Of a DNA stretch of 5,306 nt, positions 1 to 5,201 are shown in pieces. The stretch is from positions 1 to 5,306 of the forward strand of contig JAADCY010000051.1 of assembly GCA_013154205.1 (NCBI GenBank), written 5' to 3'. Below the pieces are notes generated by a model. That model did not search any database. It was not told the DNA's origin and was given only the letters and a program-made list of their open reading frames with translations. The position numbers and the translations under genes were made by a program. The stretch comes from Thermoproteota archaeon (lineage in GTDB: Archaea; Thermoproteota; Thermoprotei_A; Sulfolobales; Desulfurococcaceae). Each line of letters starts with the position of its first letter. Positions within the stretch are counted from its first letter, which is position 1.

Positions 1-252
1 ACGGTAATGGCTACTGTTACATGGTCTCACATGCCAAGCAGCATATCACAGATAGGAGCTAGTGCCGGAGATAAGAGCGTCGTATCAGGCAACGTTGTAG
101 TAGCGATATTAAGCGATCCATATCTCGAGATGTCTAATACAGTTAAATCGATGATGAACATAGTGATAGTGTTAATCGGCGCAATACTAGGAATAGCAAT
201 ACCCCTAATCATAATGAAGACCGTGCTAAGATCCATATCTAAGATATTCTAA
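1..252 (+). CDS. C-terminal part of a single-pass membrane protein of unknown function (5' partial)
   Basis: The reading frame is open to the left edge of the window (codons ACG GTA before the first ATG at position 7), so this is probably the end of a longer protein; starting at the ATG would give 81 residues. Counting from that ATG, residues 1-47 are polar and rich in Ser, Gly and Val. Residues 48-70 form one strongly hydrophobic helix (NIVIVLIGAILGIAIPLIIM), followed by a short basic tail ending in SISKIF. No signal peptide is seen, and no ribosome-binding site can be judged because only six bases lie upstream. The likely topology is outside domain, membrane helix, short cytoplasmic tail, the same as the next gene, which starts 14 bases downstream and is probably in the same operon. 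I do not recognise the family. An 81-residue viral envelope or coat protein is possible but unproven. Confidence 0.6.
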   Translation, partial: TVMATVTWSHMPSSISQIGASAGDKSVVSGNVVVAILSDPYLEMSNTVKSMMNIVIVLIGAILGIAIPLIIMKTVLRSISKIF

Positions 253-266
253 ATGGTGCTGACAAA

Positions 267-1229
267 ATGAGAAAAGCAATATTTGTTTTTCTGGTTATAT
301 CGATATTTGTATTTTCAATTATTCCATTAAGTTTCGGATTCTCGGAACCTATGCCTAACAAGGTTCTCCTACGGCATTTCCTCGAGAACCAGTATGTACC
401 GCAAATAGGTCTCCTACGTGCAGCTACCAGGGCCTATCCTGACAATGTAACTATTTATGTTGCTAATGATAATGTCCTAGCTGCTAGAGCTTTAGCCGTT
501 CTCGGATCACCATTGGCCAGCAAAATCCTGACGGTCCTAAACAATAACTTCAGCGGCGGTTTCAATGGCAAGGTGGATATTCTTGTTGGAAAAAATATTC
601 CTGATACATTCTATGCTTCTTACGATGAGCTGGTTAAGAAAGTGGATGGGTATAGGATCGTTTACGAGAAACTAGACCATACAAAACCTATCAAGGACTG
701 GTACGATTACGCTGATTTACTCGTATATCATGCTTTGGATCGGCTATTATGGGGTTCTAGGCCCGAAGCCGAGAAAGCATTCCTTAATCTAACTAGGATG
801 TGGGATGGCTATGGTTTCAGGGACAGGGCATTTAATGGTATATATGCGGTGTACAAGTGCGCTCTTTTTATCTATCTCTACAGGGCATTAGAATCTGCTG
901 GCTCGACTATAATTTATGAATATCAGGACATCTATGAAAAATGCCTAGAGATAATAGCTAAGGCACAGGATCCCGTTAAGGGCGGTATTCATACAGATTA
1001 CCGCGTAGTTAATGGGAGAATCCTTATCCAAGGCGATATGAACACTGAGACAACAAGCATAGTGGTTCTGGCTCTATACAGCAATTACCCGGAGATCATA
1101 GGTCGTAAAGCATATTCTCCTTGGAATGCCGTCTCGTACGGCTATAGGGTTGCTGAAATAGTTATCCCGTACTCGTTAGGCATAATGATGATCGGTTCTC
1201 TTTACGTATTGTTCAGAAAGCTGATGTAA
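267..1229 (+). CDS. Membrane-anchored extracellular protein, probable helical-toroid-like domain
   Basis: 320 residues. An N-terminal signal sequence (MRK, then a hydrophobic stretch to about residue 24) and a C-terminal membrane helix (about 297-316) followed by RKLM indicate a protein displayed outside and anchored at its C-terminus. The ectodomain is mostly helical, with 'VANDNVLAARAL' at about 65-76, WDGYG at 179-183, a GG loop at 239-240 and NTETTSIVVLALY at 259-271. Alternating helices with Gly/Asp/Trp loops and a terminal NTETT helix are typical of alpha/alpha-toroid proteins related to glycan-processing enzymes; this fold is inferred, and no catalytic pair was identified. Three N-glycosylation sequons (N60, N94, N174) fit an exported archaeal protein. 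The ATG at 267 is preceded by GGTG at 255-258 and lies 14 bases after the previous stop, so co-transcription is likely. The WDGxG and NTETT motifs recur in the next gene. Substrate and partner are unknown. Confidence 0.85.
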   Translation: MRKAIFVFLVISIFVFSIIPLSFGFSEPMPNKVLLRHFLENQYVPQIGLLRAATRAYPDNVTIYVANDNVLAARALAVLGSPLASKILTVLNNNFSGGFNGKVDILVGKNIPDTFYASYDELVKKVDGYRIVYEKLDHTKPIKDWYDYADLLVYHALDRLLWGSRPEAEKAFLNLTRMWDGYGFRDRAFNGIYAVYKCALFIYLYRALESAGSTIIYEYQDIYEKCLEIIAKAQDPVKGGIHTDYRVVNGRILIQGDMNTETTSIVVLALYSNYPEIIGRKAYSPWNAVSYGYRVAEIVIPYSLGIMMIGSLYVLFRKLM

Positions 1230-1300
1230 GCCTGTTTAAGCACTCATCAGCTTTTCACCAGAAATACATTGTATCCCCGCTTTTCTCCTCGGGGAGAGTC
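1230..1300 (+). promoter_or_regulatory. Promoter/leader of the secreted-protein gene, copy 1 of a repeated regulatory block
   Basis: This spacer runs from the stop of the 320-residue gene to the ATG at 1301. It holds AGCTTTTCAC (1249-1258), a TATA/BRE-like GAAATACATT (1261-1270), CTTTTCT (1280-1286) and a GGGGAG ribosome-binding site (1291-1296). CCCCG (1275-1279) and CGGGG (1290-1294) can pair around a 10-base loop, with the right arm including the ribosome-binding site. The same blocks occur in the same order at 3274-3343. If transcription starts about 25 bases after the GAAATA box, the leader is only about 10 bases and the inverted repeat would act as DNA. If it starts from TTTAAG (1235-1240), the repeat would lie in the RNA and could mask the ribosome-binding site. 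Confidence 0.55.
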
Positions 1301-2890
1301 ATGTTAAGCCAGAAGGTTCTCGTATCAATACTCCTAATAGCATCCATAATCCTGGCATCATTCCCATTGATGACAGTCCACGCAGCAGCCAGCAATGCTC
1401 CAAGCCTTGACCGGCTAAAATTCGTTATCAATAGGGCCTACCAGTACCTGATGAGACTCAAGAGAGACCTAGGACCATACACGGTATTCGCCGAGTATCC
1501 CGCACTACCAGTGGTTGTCCATATCAGTGATCTGAAGTTCAACGGAGAATCACTTGGCGAAGCATGGTTCATCCCAGGAATATATCTCGGACCTATGCAG
1601 ACAACAATGACGGCTAGAGACGGCTCAATATCAACAATCAAGGGGAGCAACTACATACAATCAACATACACATACTATCTTGACATCCAGCTATTCAGGC
1701 CCGATGTAAACCAGCTAGTAACCATAGGAACCCTCAAGGTCGAAGAAGTAAGAACCTATCATACGGATACCCATACCTATGACGCACACGTCAAAATCAC
1801 TGTAATATCATTAGCTTCAGCATACAATCTACAATATGCCGACTTATACGTTGCAGGCAAGTATCTCGGAAAGCTCGGCGAGGCTTCATCCTTCGAGACA
1901 AGTGTTCCAGAAACAATGCCCTCGATGAGAACATCGGTTAGACACGTCGACATGCTGGCGCCAGTATTACTATACATATTGACTAGGAACCAGAACCTGA
2001 TATCCGAGACTGCGACAATGGATGATGATATACTCACAGCCGTATTCAATGGCAACCCGCCCAGCACACGAGTCTATATGGGAGCATATTATCATATCTA
2101 CGACATATATCTGCCAATATTCAGAAGCTTCATCTACATGGAGAATATCCAGGCGCCGTGCTCCGATCACTTCTGGGACGGTAAATGGTTCAACTACGGA
2201 GTAGGCTTCAAGAAAGTCCTAGAGACGTTTGAGACACACAACTTCATAAAGAAGCCTTACCCAGCATACCCCTACAAGAGCAAAATAGTAGGTGGAGCCG
2301 AGCTAACCCATACAGATGGTGGCACATTATTTCTCTCATTCCTGCAGAAAATTAATGACCCGTTATGGCTAGGATGGTTAGGATTATATTATGCCTATAA
2401 AGGCGACTGGAATAATGCTATTAATGAATGGAACGAGATCGTGAACTACTGGGACGGTATAGGAGTAAAATCACCAGTTCAAGGAAACGGCTACAGCACT
2501 ATAAGACTTGCATTAGCACTAGCACTAGGCTCGATACTGGCGGGTAACGGCAAAATATCATGGACAATACCCGACAAGATGGCCCAAGTCCTAATAGCCC
2601 TGCAATGGAATGGCACTGGCCACTACACCAATGACGGTAAGACAGTATACACTATCGTAAAGCCTGACCATACTGGCGGATTCCTAGTAAGCTATGGCCC
2701 TATCGGCAGCTTCGGATTCGTACCATTCAGGCCATCACTACTAGATAACTTCATTAAGGGAGCAGGTTCTCCGCCAGAATACCTAGGCCCAATACCCACT
2801 AATACCGAGACAACAATAGTATCGTTAGCTGCACTACTCCAGTACATCTACTGGAGATACGACGTCCGCCCAGACGAAATATTAGGGTAA
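1301..2890 (+). CDS. Large secreted protein with beta-rich N-terminal region and helical-toroid-like C-terminal region
   Basis: 529 residues. A clear signal peptide (hydrophobic 6-24, probable cleavage after VHA at 28 or A30) and no further membrane helix indicate release outside the cell or attachment to the surface through a partner. Roughly residues 60-200 are beta-rich, with alternating Thr/Tyr/Val and repeated Gly turns. Residues 210-529 are helix-rich with WLGWLGLYYAY (357-367), WDGIG (384-388), a helix at 401-413, GGF (459-461) and NTETTIVSLAALLQYIYW (501-518). The spacing of WDGxG, GG and NTETT resembles the C-terminal half of the preceding gene, so the two are probably distant paralogues. 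One sequon (N437) and one cysteine (C287) are seen. A role in binding or processing surface glycan, or as an appendage or virion protein, is possible; no active site can be assigned. The ATG at 1301 is supported by GGGGAG 4 bases upstream and by the signal peptide that follows it. Confidence 0.88.
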   Translation: MLSQKVLVSILLIASIILASFPLMTVHAAASNAPSLDRLKFVINRAYQYLMRLKRDLGPYTVFAEYPALPVVVHISDLKFNGESLGEAWFIPGIYLGPMQTTMTARDGSISTIKGSNYIQSTYTYYLDIQLFRPDVNQLVTIGTLKVEEVRTYHTDTHTYDAHVKITVISLASAYNLQYADLYVAGKYLGKLGEASSFETSVPETMPSMRTSVRHVDMLAPVLLYILTRNQNLISETATMDDDILTAVFNGNPPSTRVYMGAYYHIYDIYLPIFRSFIYMENIQAPCSDHFWDGKWFNYGVGFKKVLETFETHNFIKKPYPAYPYKSKIVGGAELTHTDGGTLFLSFLQKINDPLWLGWLGLYYAYKGDWNNAINEWNEIVNYWDGIGVKSPVQGNGYSTIRLALALALGSILAGNGKISWTIPDKMAQVLIALQWNGTGHYTNDGKTVYTIVKPDHTGGFLVSYGPIGSFGFVPFRPSLLDNFIKGAGSPPEYLGPIPTNTETTIVSLAALLQYIYWRYDVRPDEILG

Positions 2891-2896
2891 CAATAG

Positions 2897-2928
2897 TTTA
2901 GGTCAGGACTAAATAATATAATTTTTTA
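2897..2928 (+). terminator. Probable transcription terminator after the secreted-protein gene
   Basis: TTTAG (2897-2901) and CTAAA (2909-2913) form a weak 5-bp stem, followed after AT-rich DNA by a run of six T at 2923-2928. Archaeal termination depends mainly on T-runs, so the T6 is the better evidence. The same T/A-rich stretch may also serve as the TATA region of the next gene. Confidence 0.4.
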
Positions 2929-2961
2929 AAACTAAAAACTCAAGGTATTTACCAGATAAAT
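2916..2961 (+). promoter_or_regulatory. Possible promoter of the 103-residue membrane protein gene
   Basis: An A/T-only stretch (TATAATTTTTTAAAACTAAAA, broken here as TATAATTTTTTAAAA at 2917-2931 and then CTAAAA) lies about 30 bases upstream of the ATG at 2962. An archaeal TATA box centred near 2929 would place the transcription start near 2955-2960, giving a leaderless or nearly leaderless message, a common arrangement in crenarchaea. This rests on base composition and spacing only. Confidence 0.35.
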
Positions 2962-3273
2962 ATGAATTTTACCTTTATATTGACCAGGGGAACCGATTTG
3001 AGAACTAGCGATTACTTTATCGTGGGCTTTGTGCTGACGTTTGTGCTAGCGTATATTATGTTGTTTATACCGCTTGAAGCGCTTATGCATGTAGGGCTGA
3101 CATGCATTAGCTACTTCTACATAGTGTTGCCAGCAACATATACTATTGCCTATCTATTGTGGAGAAAGGGGCTGAGAGCTGTCTCGACGTCGTTAGCTGT
3201 ATTGGTTAATAGCTTGACATTGTACGGCCTGGTACTCTACCTGTTCGTGCAGGCTGTGCTGTCCGAGTACTAA
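2962..3273 (+). CDS. Small three-helix membrane protein of unknown function
   Basis: 103 residues, dominated by three hydrophobic segments at about 19-38, 44-67 and 75-99, with a basic loop WRKGLRA (67-73) between the second and third. That loop suggests the second-third connection is cytoplasmic and the C-terminus (SEY) is outside. No conserved catalytic or channel motif is seen and I do not recognise the family. The start is uncertain: ATG 2962 has only a distant AGGT, but could be leaderless from the AT-rich stretch near 2929. The in-frame TTG at 2998, 12 codons later, has a good AGGGG seven bases upstream and would give 91 residues without losing any membrane helix. Codon use is richer in G/T-ending codons (GTG, TTG, GCG) than in the secreted-protein gene or the basic protein gene, so it may have a separate origin. 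Confidence 0.65.
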   Translation: MNFTFILTRGTDLRTSDYFIVGFVLTFVLAYIMLFIPLEALMHVGLTCISYFYIVLPATYTIAYLLWRKGLRAVSTSLAVLVNSLTLYGLVLYLFVQAVLSEY

Positions 3274-3343
3274 GCTTTTTAGAGCATACATGAGCTTTTC
3301 ACGAAATATATAATTGTTCCTACCCTTTTCTTGGGGGGTATCC
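3274..3343 (+). promoter_or_regulatory. Promoter/leader of the 36-residue gene and basic-protein gene, copy 2 of the repeated block
   Basis: This spacer matches 1230-1300 in length and block order: AGCTTTTCAC (3293-3302), GAAATATATAA (3303-3313, a better TATA box than in copy 1), CTTTTCT (3325-3331) and a G-run ribosome-binding site (GGGGGG, 3333-3338). TACCC (3321-3325) and GGGTA (3336-3340) form a stem with a 10-base gap, the same arm length and gap as in copy 1 but with different bases. The T5 run at 3276-3280, just after the stop at 3271-3273, may also end transcription of the 103-residue gene. Confidence 0.6.
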
Positions 3344-3454
3344 ATGAGGATCTATACAGCTATACTATTATCAGCCACAGTTACTGGCGGGGCTGCACTT
3401 ACACTCGGTTCTCTAGTCCTAATACTCAAAAAGCTCGAGGAGATGGCGGGATGA
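3344..3454 (+). CDS. 36-residue single-helix membrane peptide
   Basis: The ATG at 3344 lies five bases after a GGGGGG ribosome-binding site and directly downstream of a TATA-like GAAATATATAA, so it is the natural first start of this transcription unit. The product begins MRIYTAILLSATVTGG, continues with a hydrophobic helix to about residue 28 (AALTLGSLVLIL) and ends in the charged KKLEEMAG. It could be a membrane peptide or an export signal with little mature product. Its stop TGA (3452-3454) overlaps the ATG (3451-3453) of the basic protein as ATGA, the arrangement expected for translational coupling. The family is unknown, and short length means conservation is needed to be certain, but start signals and overlap both support it. 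Confidence 0.7.
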   Translation: MRIYTAILLSATVTGGAALTLGSLVLILKKLEEMAG

Positions 3455-4344
3455 AGAAGCGGATCTATTTCGGTAAAGACTCGGTTTTCCAAGCCGTAAA
3501 AGACACGGGTAAGCCAGGGCTGAGCAGCAGGAAGGAATTCATTAGACTGATACTGGCGCAGCTAGCCGATGTAGCTGATTTCAAGACGAAGGACCACAAC
3601 GGGAAAACCGTTAAGTGGACCCTAAGGCTATGGAACGGCCGCATGGCTCTACTAAGGCTACTGAATAAGAGAAAGAAGTTCAGGCTAGCCAAGCTGCTTA
3701 GATACGTGGACAAGATAGGAAAGGCGTACCTTAAGAAACAGATAGGGCCACTACACCTAGCCGAAGCAATAGATAGGATCTGCAAGAAATACAATGTCTC
3801 AACCAGGGAAGCCAGGGAGATAGTGAAGAAGGTTAATGCGCAGAAGAAGATCCTACGCAAGATCATCAAGAACATCGACGGAATCGTGAAGAAAGAAGTA
3901 GAACGCATAGCCAGGGAGCACGGCATATCCAGGAAGAAAGCAGCACGCAGAGCAATAAGGCTAGGCCACAGAATAGCCCGTAAGCTGAGATCACGGTTCG
4001 ACCCCGAGACAAAACGCATAGCGGAGTACCTATGGATGATGATACCGTCCAAGTACAAGCGGAAACCACACAGGATCTGGTACTACGTACAAGTCCTATG
4101 GCTAGCCAACTACATCCACAAGTACGCCAAAGAGAAAGGCCTAGACTGGAGAGCAATAGACTGGGCCAGCGACATCGACTGGCGCCAGGGATACAGGCAC
4201 GCCAAAGAATTCATACAAAACATACTGAGAACAGGCCTATCAAGATACGAGGACTGGACAGCCAAGGACTTCGAGGAATACGACAAATACATAGAACAAT
4301 ACATGGAATGGGAACGACAAAGACTAGCAGAAGCAGCCACATAA
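3451..4344 (+). CDS. Highly basic, helix-rich, probable nucleic-acid-binding protein with two HTH-like repeats
   Basis: 297 residues from the ATG at 3451, chosen over the longer in-frame TTG at 3331 because that TTG sits against the ribosome-binding G-run of the 36-residue gene and its extra 40 codons are that gene read out of frame. The protein is very rich in Lys and Arg over residues 1-210 (KKRIYF, NKRKKFR, RKKAARRAIRLGHRIARKLRSR). Residues 104-127 (AEAIDRICKKYNVSTREARE...) and 147-170 (KKEVERIAREHGISRKKAARR...) are similar to each other: helix, KYNVS or EHGIS turn, second helix, as in helix-turn-helix units. The C-terminal third is aromatic and acidic (DWRAIDWASDIDWR at 232-245; a Glu/Tyr-rich end). 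No nuclease, integrase or polymerase motif is seen. A DNA-packaging, nucleoid or regulatory role is inferred. Three consecutive in-frame stops (TAA, 4342-4350) close the gene. Translation is probably coupled to the 36-residue gene. Confidence 0.85.
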   Translation: MKKRIYFGKDSVFQAVKDTGKPGLSSRKEFIRLILAQLADVADFKTKDHNGKTVKWTLRLWNGRMALLRLLNKRKKFRLAKLLRYVDKIGKAYLKKQIGPLHLAEAIDRICKKYNVSTREAREIVKKVNAQKKILRKIIKNIDGIVKKEVERIAREHGISRKKAARRAIRLGHRIARKLRSRFDPETKRIAEYLWMMIPSKYKRKPHRIWYYVQVLWLANYIHKYAKEKGLDWRAIDWASDIDWRQGYRHAKEFIQNILRTGLSRYEDWTAKDFEEYDKYIEQYMEWERQRLAEAAT

Positions 4345-4453
4345 TAATAAATAATCCCTTTTTAACCCGACCAGACCCAGCCGAAACTACTGGGAATTCC
4401 ATATTGAAATCTTTTCTAACCCCTATAACCCTGGAATATGTCTCGGTGAAAAT
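4345..4453. promoter_or_regulatory. Intergenic region: T-run terminator and candidate promoter of the 53-residue gene
   Basis: T5 at 4359-4363 lies 15 bases after the basic-protein stop and is a plausible terminator. CCCAG (4376-4380) and CTGGG (4390-4394) can form a stem with a 9-base loop. GAAATCTTTTCTAA (4406-4419) is BRE/TATA-like and sits about 40 bases before the ATG at 4454, fitting a start near 4440. TAACCC occurs three times (4363-4368, 4417-4422, 4426-4431). GGTGA at 4445-4449 is the ribosome-binding site of the next gene. Confidence 0.4.
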
Positions 4454-4615
4454 ATGAACTGTAAAGCAGAATTAATTATACTACTTGACTACATTCTAGG
4501 CGAAATACGTGACTCGAAGACACTTGAAGAAGCATACCATAGGATATTGAAGATAAGATCCCGCTTCCAGGAAGAGATCTTTTATCAGATAAGCAGTGAG
4601 CTTAGCCTTCGATGA
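4454..4615 (+). CDS. 53-residue helical protein of unknown function
   Basis: The ATG at 4454 is preceded by GGTGA (4445-4449), complementary to the archaeal 16S 3' end, and the frame runs 53 codons to TGA at 4613-4615. The product begins MNCKAELIILLDYILGEIRD and continues with charged amphipathic sequence (LEEAYHRILKIRSRFQEEIF) to SLR. It is predicted to be almost entirely helical, with heptad-like Leu/Ile spacing, so a small dimer or an accessory to a regulator is plausible. Its 3' end overlaps the 3' end of the minus-strand winged-helix gene by 14 bases, so the two transcripts are convergent. I do not recognise the family. The strong ribosome-binding site and soluble, balanced composition favour a real gene, though it is short. 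Confidence 0.6.
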   Translation: MNCKAELIILLDYILGEIRDSKTLEEAYHRILKIRSRFQEEIFYQISSELSLR

Positions 4616-4871
4616 TCTCGAGGATCTCCTTCATCTTCTCAGCCACTTTTTTACCCTTCTCGGTGAGATAGATGAATCTTCTATTAGGCGGGTATCTCTC
4701 ATACTCGTCATAGGCTAGCCCGTACCTTATCAGTAGCTCAACATTATTGGTTATGGCCTGGCGGCTGAAACCTAGTTCTCGGACAAGCGTTGTAATATCA
4801 GCTCTTCCAAGCTCTAGTAGTTTTACCAGTATTCTTGATTCTTCGCCGAACAATACTTTTCTGCGGGCCAA
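4602..4871 (-). CDS. Winged-helix transcriptional regulator (MarR/PadR/ArsR-like)
   Basis: 89 residues with the full layout of a winged helix-turn-helix protein: helix 1 at about 10-21 (EESRILVKLLELG), helix 2 at 25-33 (DITTLVREL), a recognition helix after GFSR at 36-50 (RQAITNNVELLIRYG), a wing (AYDEYERYPPNRRFIYLTEKG, roughly 53-73) and a charged C-terminal helix (74-88) suited to dimerisation. The YLTEKGKK sequence after the wing is common in archaeal MarR/PadR/ArsR-type regulators. There is no ligand or metal site: no Cys and no C-terminal effector domain. The start is TTG at 4871; AGGTGATAG lies at 4884-4876 on the minus strand and a stop codon sits in frame shortly upstream. It is transcribed away from the ribbon-helix-helix gene across a palindrome-rich spacer, and repression of its own promoter is likely. 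The exact subfamily is not assignable by eye. Confidence 0.88.
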   Translation of the reverse strand: MARRKVLFGEESRILVKLLELGRADITTLVRELGFSRQAITNNVELLIRYGLAYDEYERYPPNRRFIYLTEKGKKVAEKMKEILEIIEG

Positions 4872-5006
4872 GACACTATCACCTTTCTAGATATCTGTAT
4901 CATTGATAGTTAAATCAGTGTCTTTAGATGTAAATTTGTTAGACATCTATTTATCAAAAACTATTTAACAGATATCTAGATATCTATTAATCAGACAGGT
5001 GATAGC
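4872..5006. promoter_or_regulatory. Divergent promoter region with three AGATATCT operator-like palindromes
   Basis: AGATATCT occurs at 4889-4896, 4970-4977 and 4978-4985; the last two abut to make a perfect 16-bp palindrome. A 13-bp inverted pair (TCTAGATATCTGT at 4886-4898, ACAGATATCTAGA at 4968-4980) puts one arm at each promoter. Plus-strand TATA candidate: CTATTTAA (4961-4968), start expected near 4988. Minus-strand TATA candidate: GATTTAACTA (4916-4907), start expected near 4887. Both palindromes therefore cover the DNA just downstream of the TATA box, where archaeal repressors block RNA polymerase. A further pair, TAGATGT (4925-4931) and ACATCTA (4943-4949), lies in the centre. The winged-helix protein, the ribbon-helix-helix protein or both are candidate ligands. 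Confidence 0.7.
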
Positions 5007-5009
5007 ATG
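4997..5009 (+). promoter_or_regulatory. Ribosome-binding site and start of the ribbon-helix-helix gene
   Basis: AGGTGATAGCATG is identical to the start context of the following gene (5188-5200), and AGGTGATAG also precedes the minus-strand winged-helix gene (4884-4876). AGGTGAT is complementary to the archaeal 16S rRNA 3' end. These matches fix all three start codons, including the TTG at 4871. Confidence 0.75.
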
Positions 5010-5201
5010 TCACAGCTCGAGATCCATAAAGCCGTCGGATTCCGTACTCAACTCAAGTTATGGTATAGGTTCAAGGCTAAATGTTATGAGTCTGGCCTTG
5101 AGGTCAGCCGTGTCCTAACTACTATGATCCGTCTTTTTGTCGAAGACGAGAAGTTCAGGCAGGCAGTCCTAGAACAACTCGATCCTAAGGTGATAGCATG
5201 A
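5007..5201 (+). CDS. Ribbon-helix-helix (CopG/Arc-like) DNA-binding protein
   Basis: 64 residues. The N-terminal stretch LEIHKAVGFRTQ (4-15) fits the DNA-contacting beta strand, followed by helix A (about 16-29, KLWYRFKAKCYESG), a Gly30 turn and helix B (33-46, VSRVLTTMIRLFVE). The VSRVLTTMIRLF sequence corresponds to the usual (S)xxxLxxxIxxF pattern of ribbon-helix-helix dimers. The C-terminal tail (47-64) is short and probably helical. Such proteins are typical autorepressors and are abundant in archaeal viruses and plasmids; they also serve as antitoxins. ATG 5007 has AGGTGAT at 4997-5003 just upstream and a 16-bp palindrome between its predicted TATA box and the start codon. Its stop overlaps the next start as ATGA (5198-5201), so it is probably translated together with the coiled-coil gene. 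Confidence 0.85.
   Translation: MSQLEIHKAVGFRTQLKLWYRFKAKCYESGLEVSRVLTTMIRLFVEDEKFRQAVLEQLDPKVIA

Noticed and set aside
253..270. Five-codon frame ATG GTG CTG ACA AAA TGA overlapping the start of the 320-residue gene by ATGA
   Set aside because: Too short to judge and expected by chance; no independent sign that it is translated.
1777..2067. 96-codon minus-strand frame inside the secreted-protein gene
   Set aside because: Lies wholly inside a gene with a clear signal peptide and motifs, and shows no start signal or domain.
3331..3450. 40-codon N-terminal extension of the basic protein from TTG 3331
   Set aside because: The TTG abuts the G-run ribosome-binding site of the 36-residue gene, has no site of its own, and the extension is that gene in another frame.
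3465..4058. 197-codon open frame on the minus strand, opposite the basic protein
   Set aside because: It is antisense to a Lys/Arg-rich gene, so its Leu/Ser/Phe-rich product is what codon complementarity produces; it has no convincing ribosome-binding site and no recognisable domain.
4032..4457. 141-codon plus-strand frame overlapping the end of the basic protein
   Set aside because: It is an out-of-frame reading of the basic protein with low-complexity Arg/Gln/Thr composition, and has no start signal; the 53-residue gene explains the DNA at its end.
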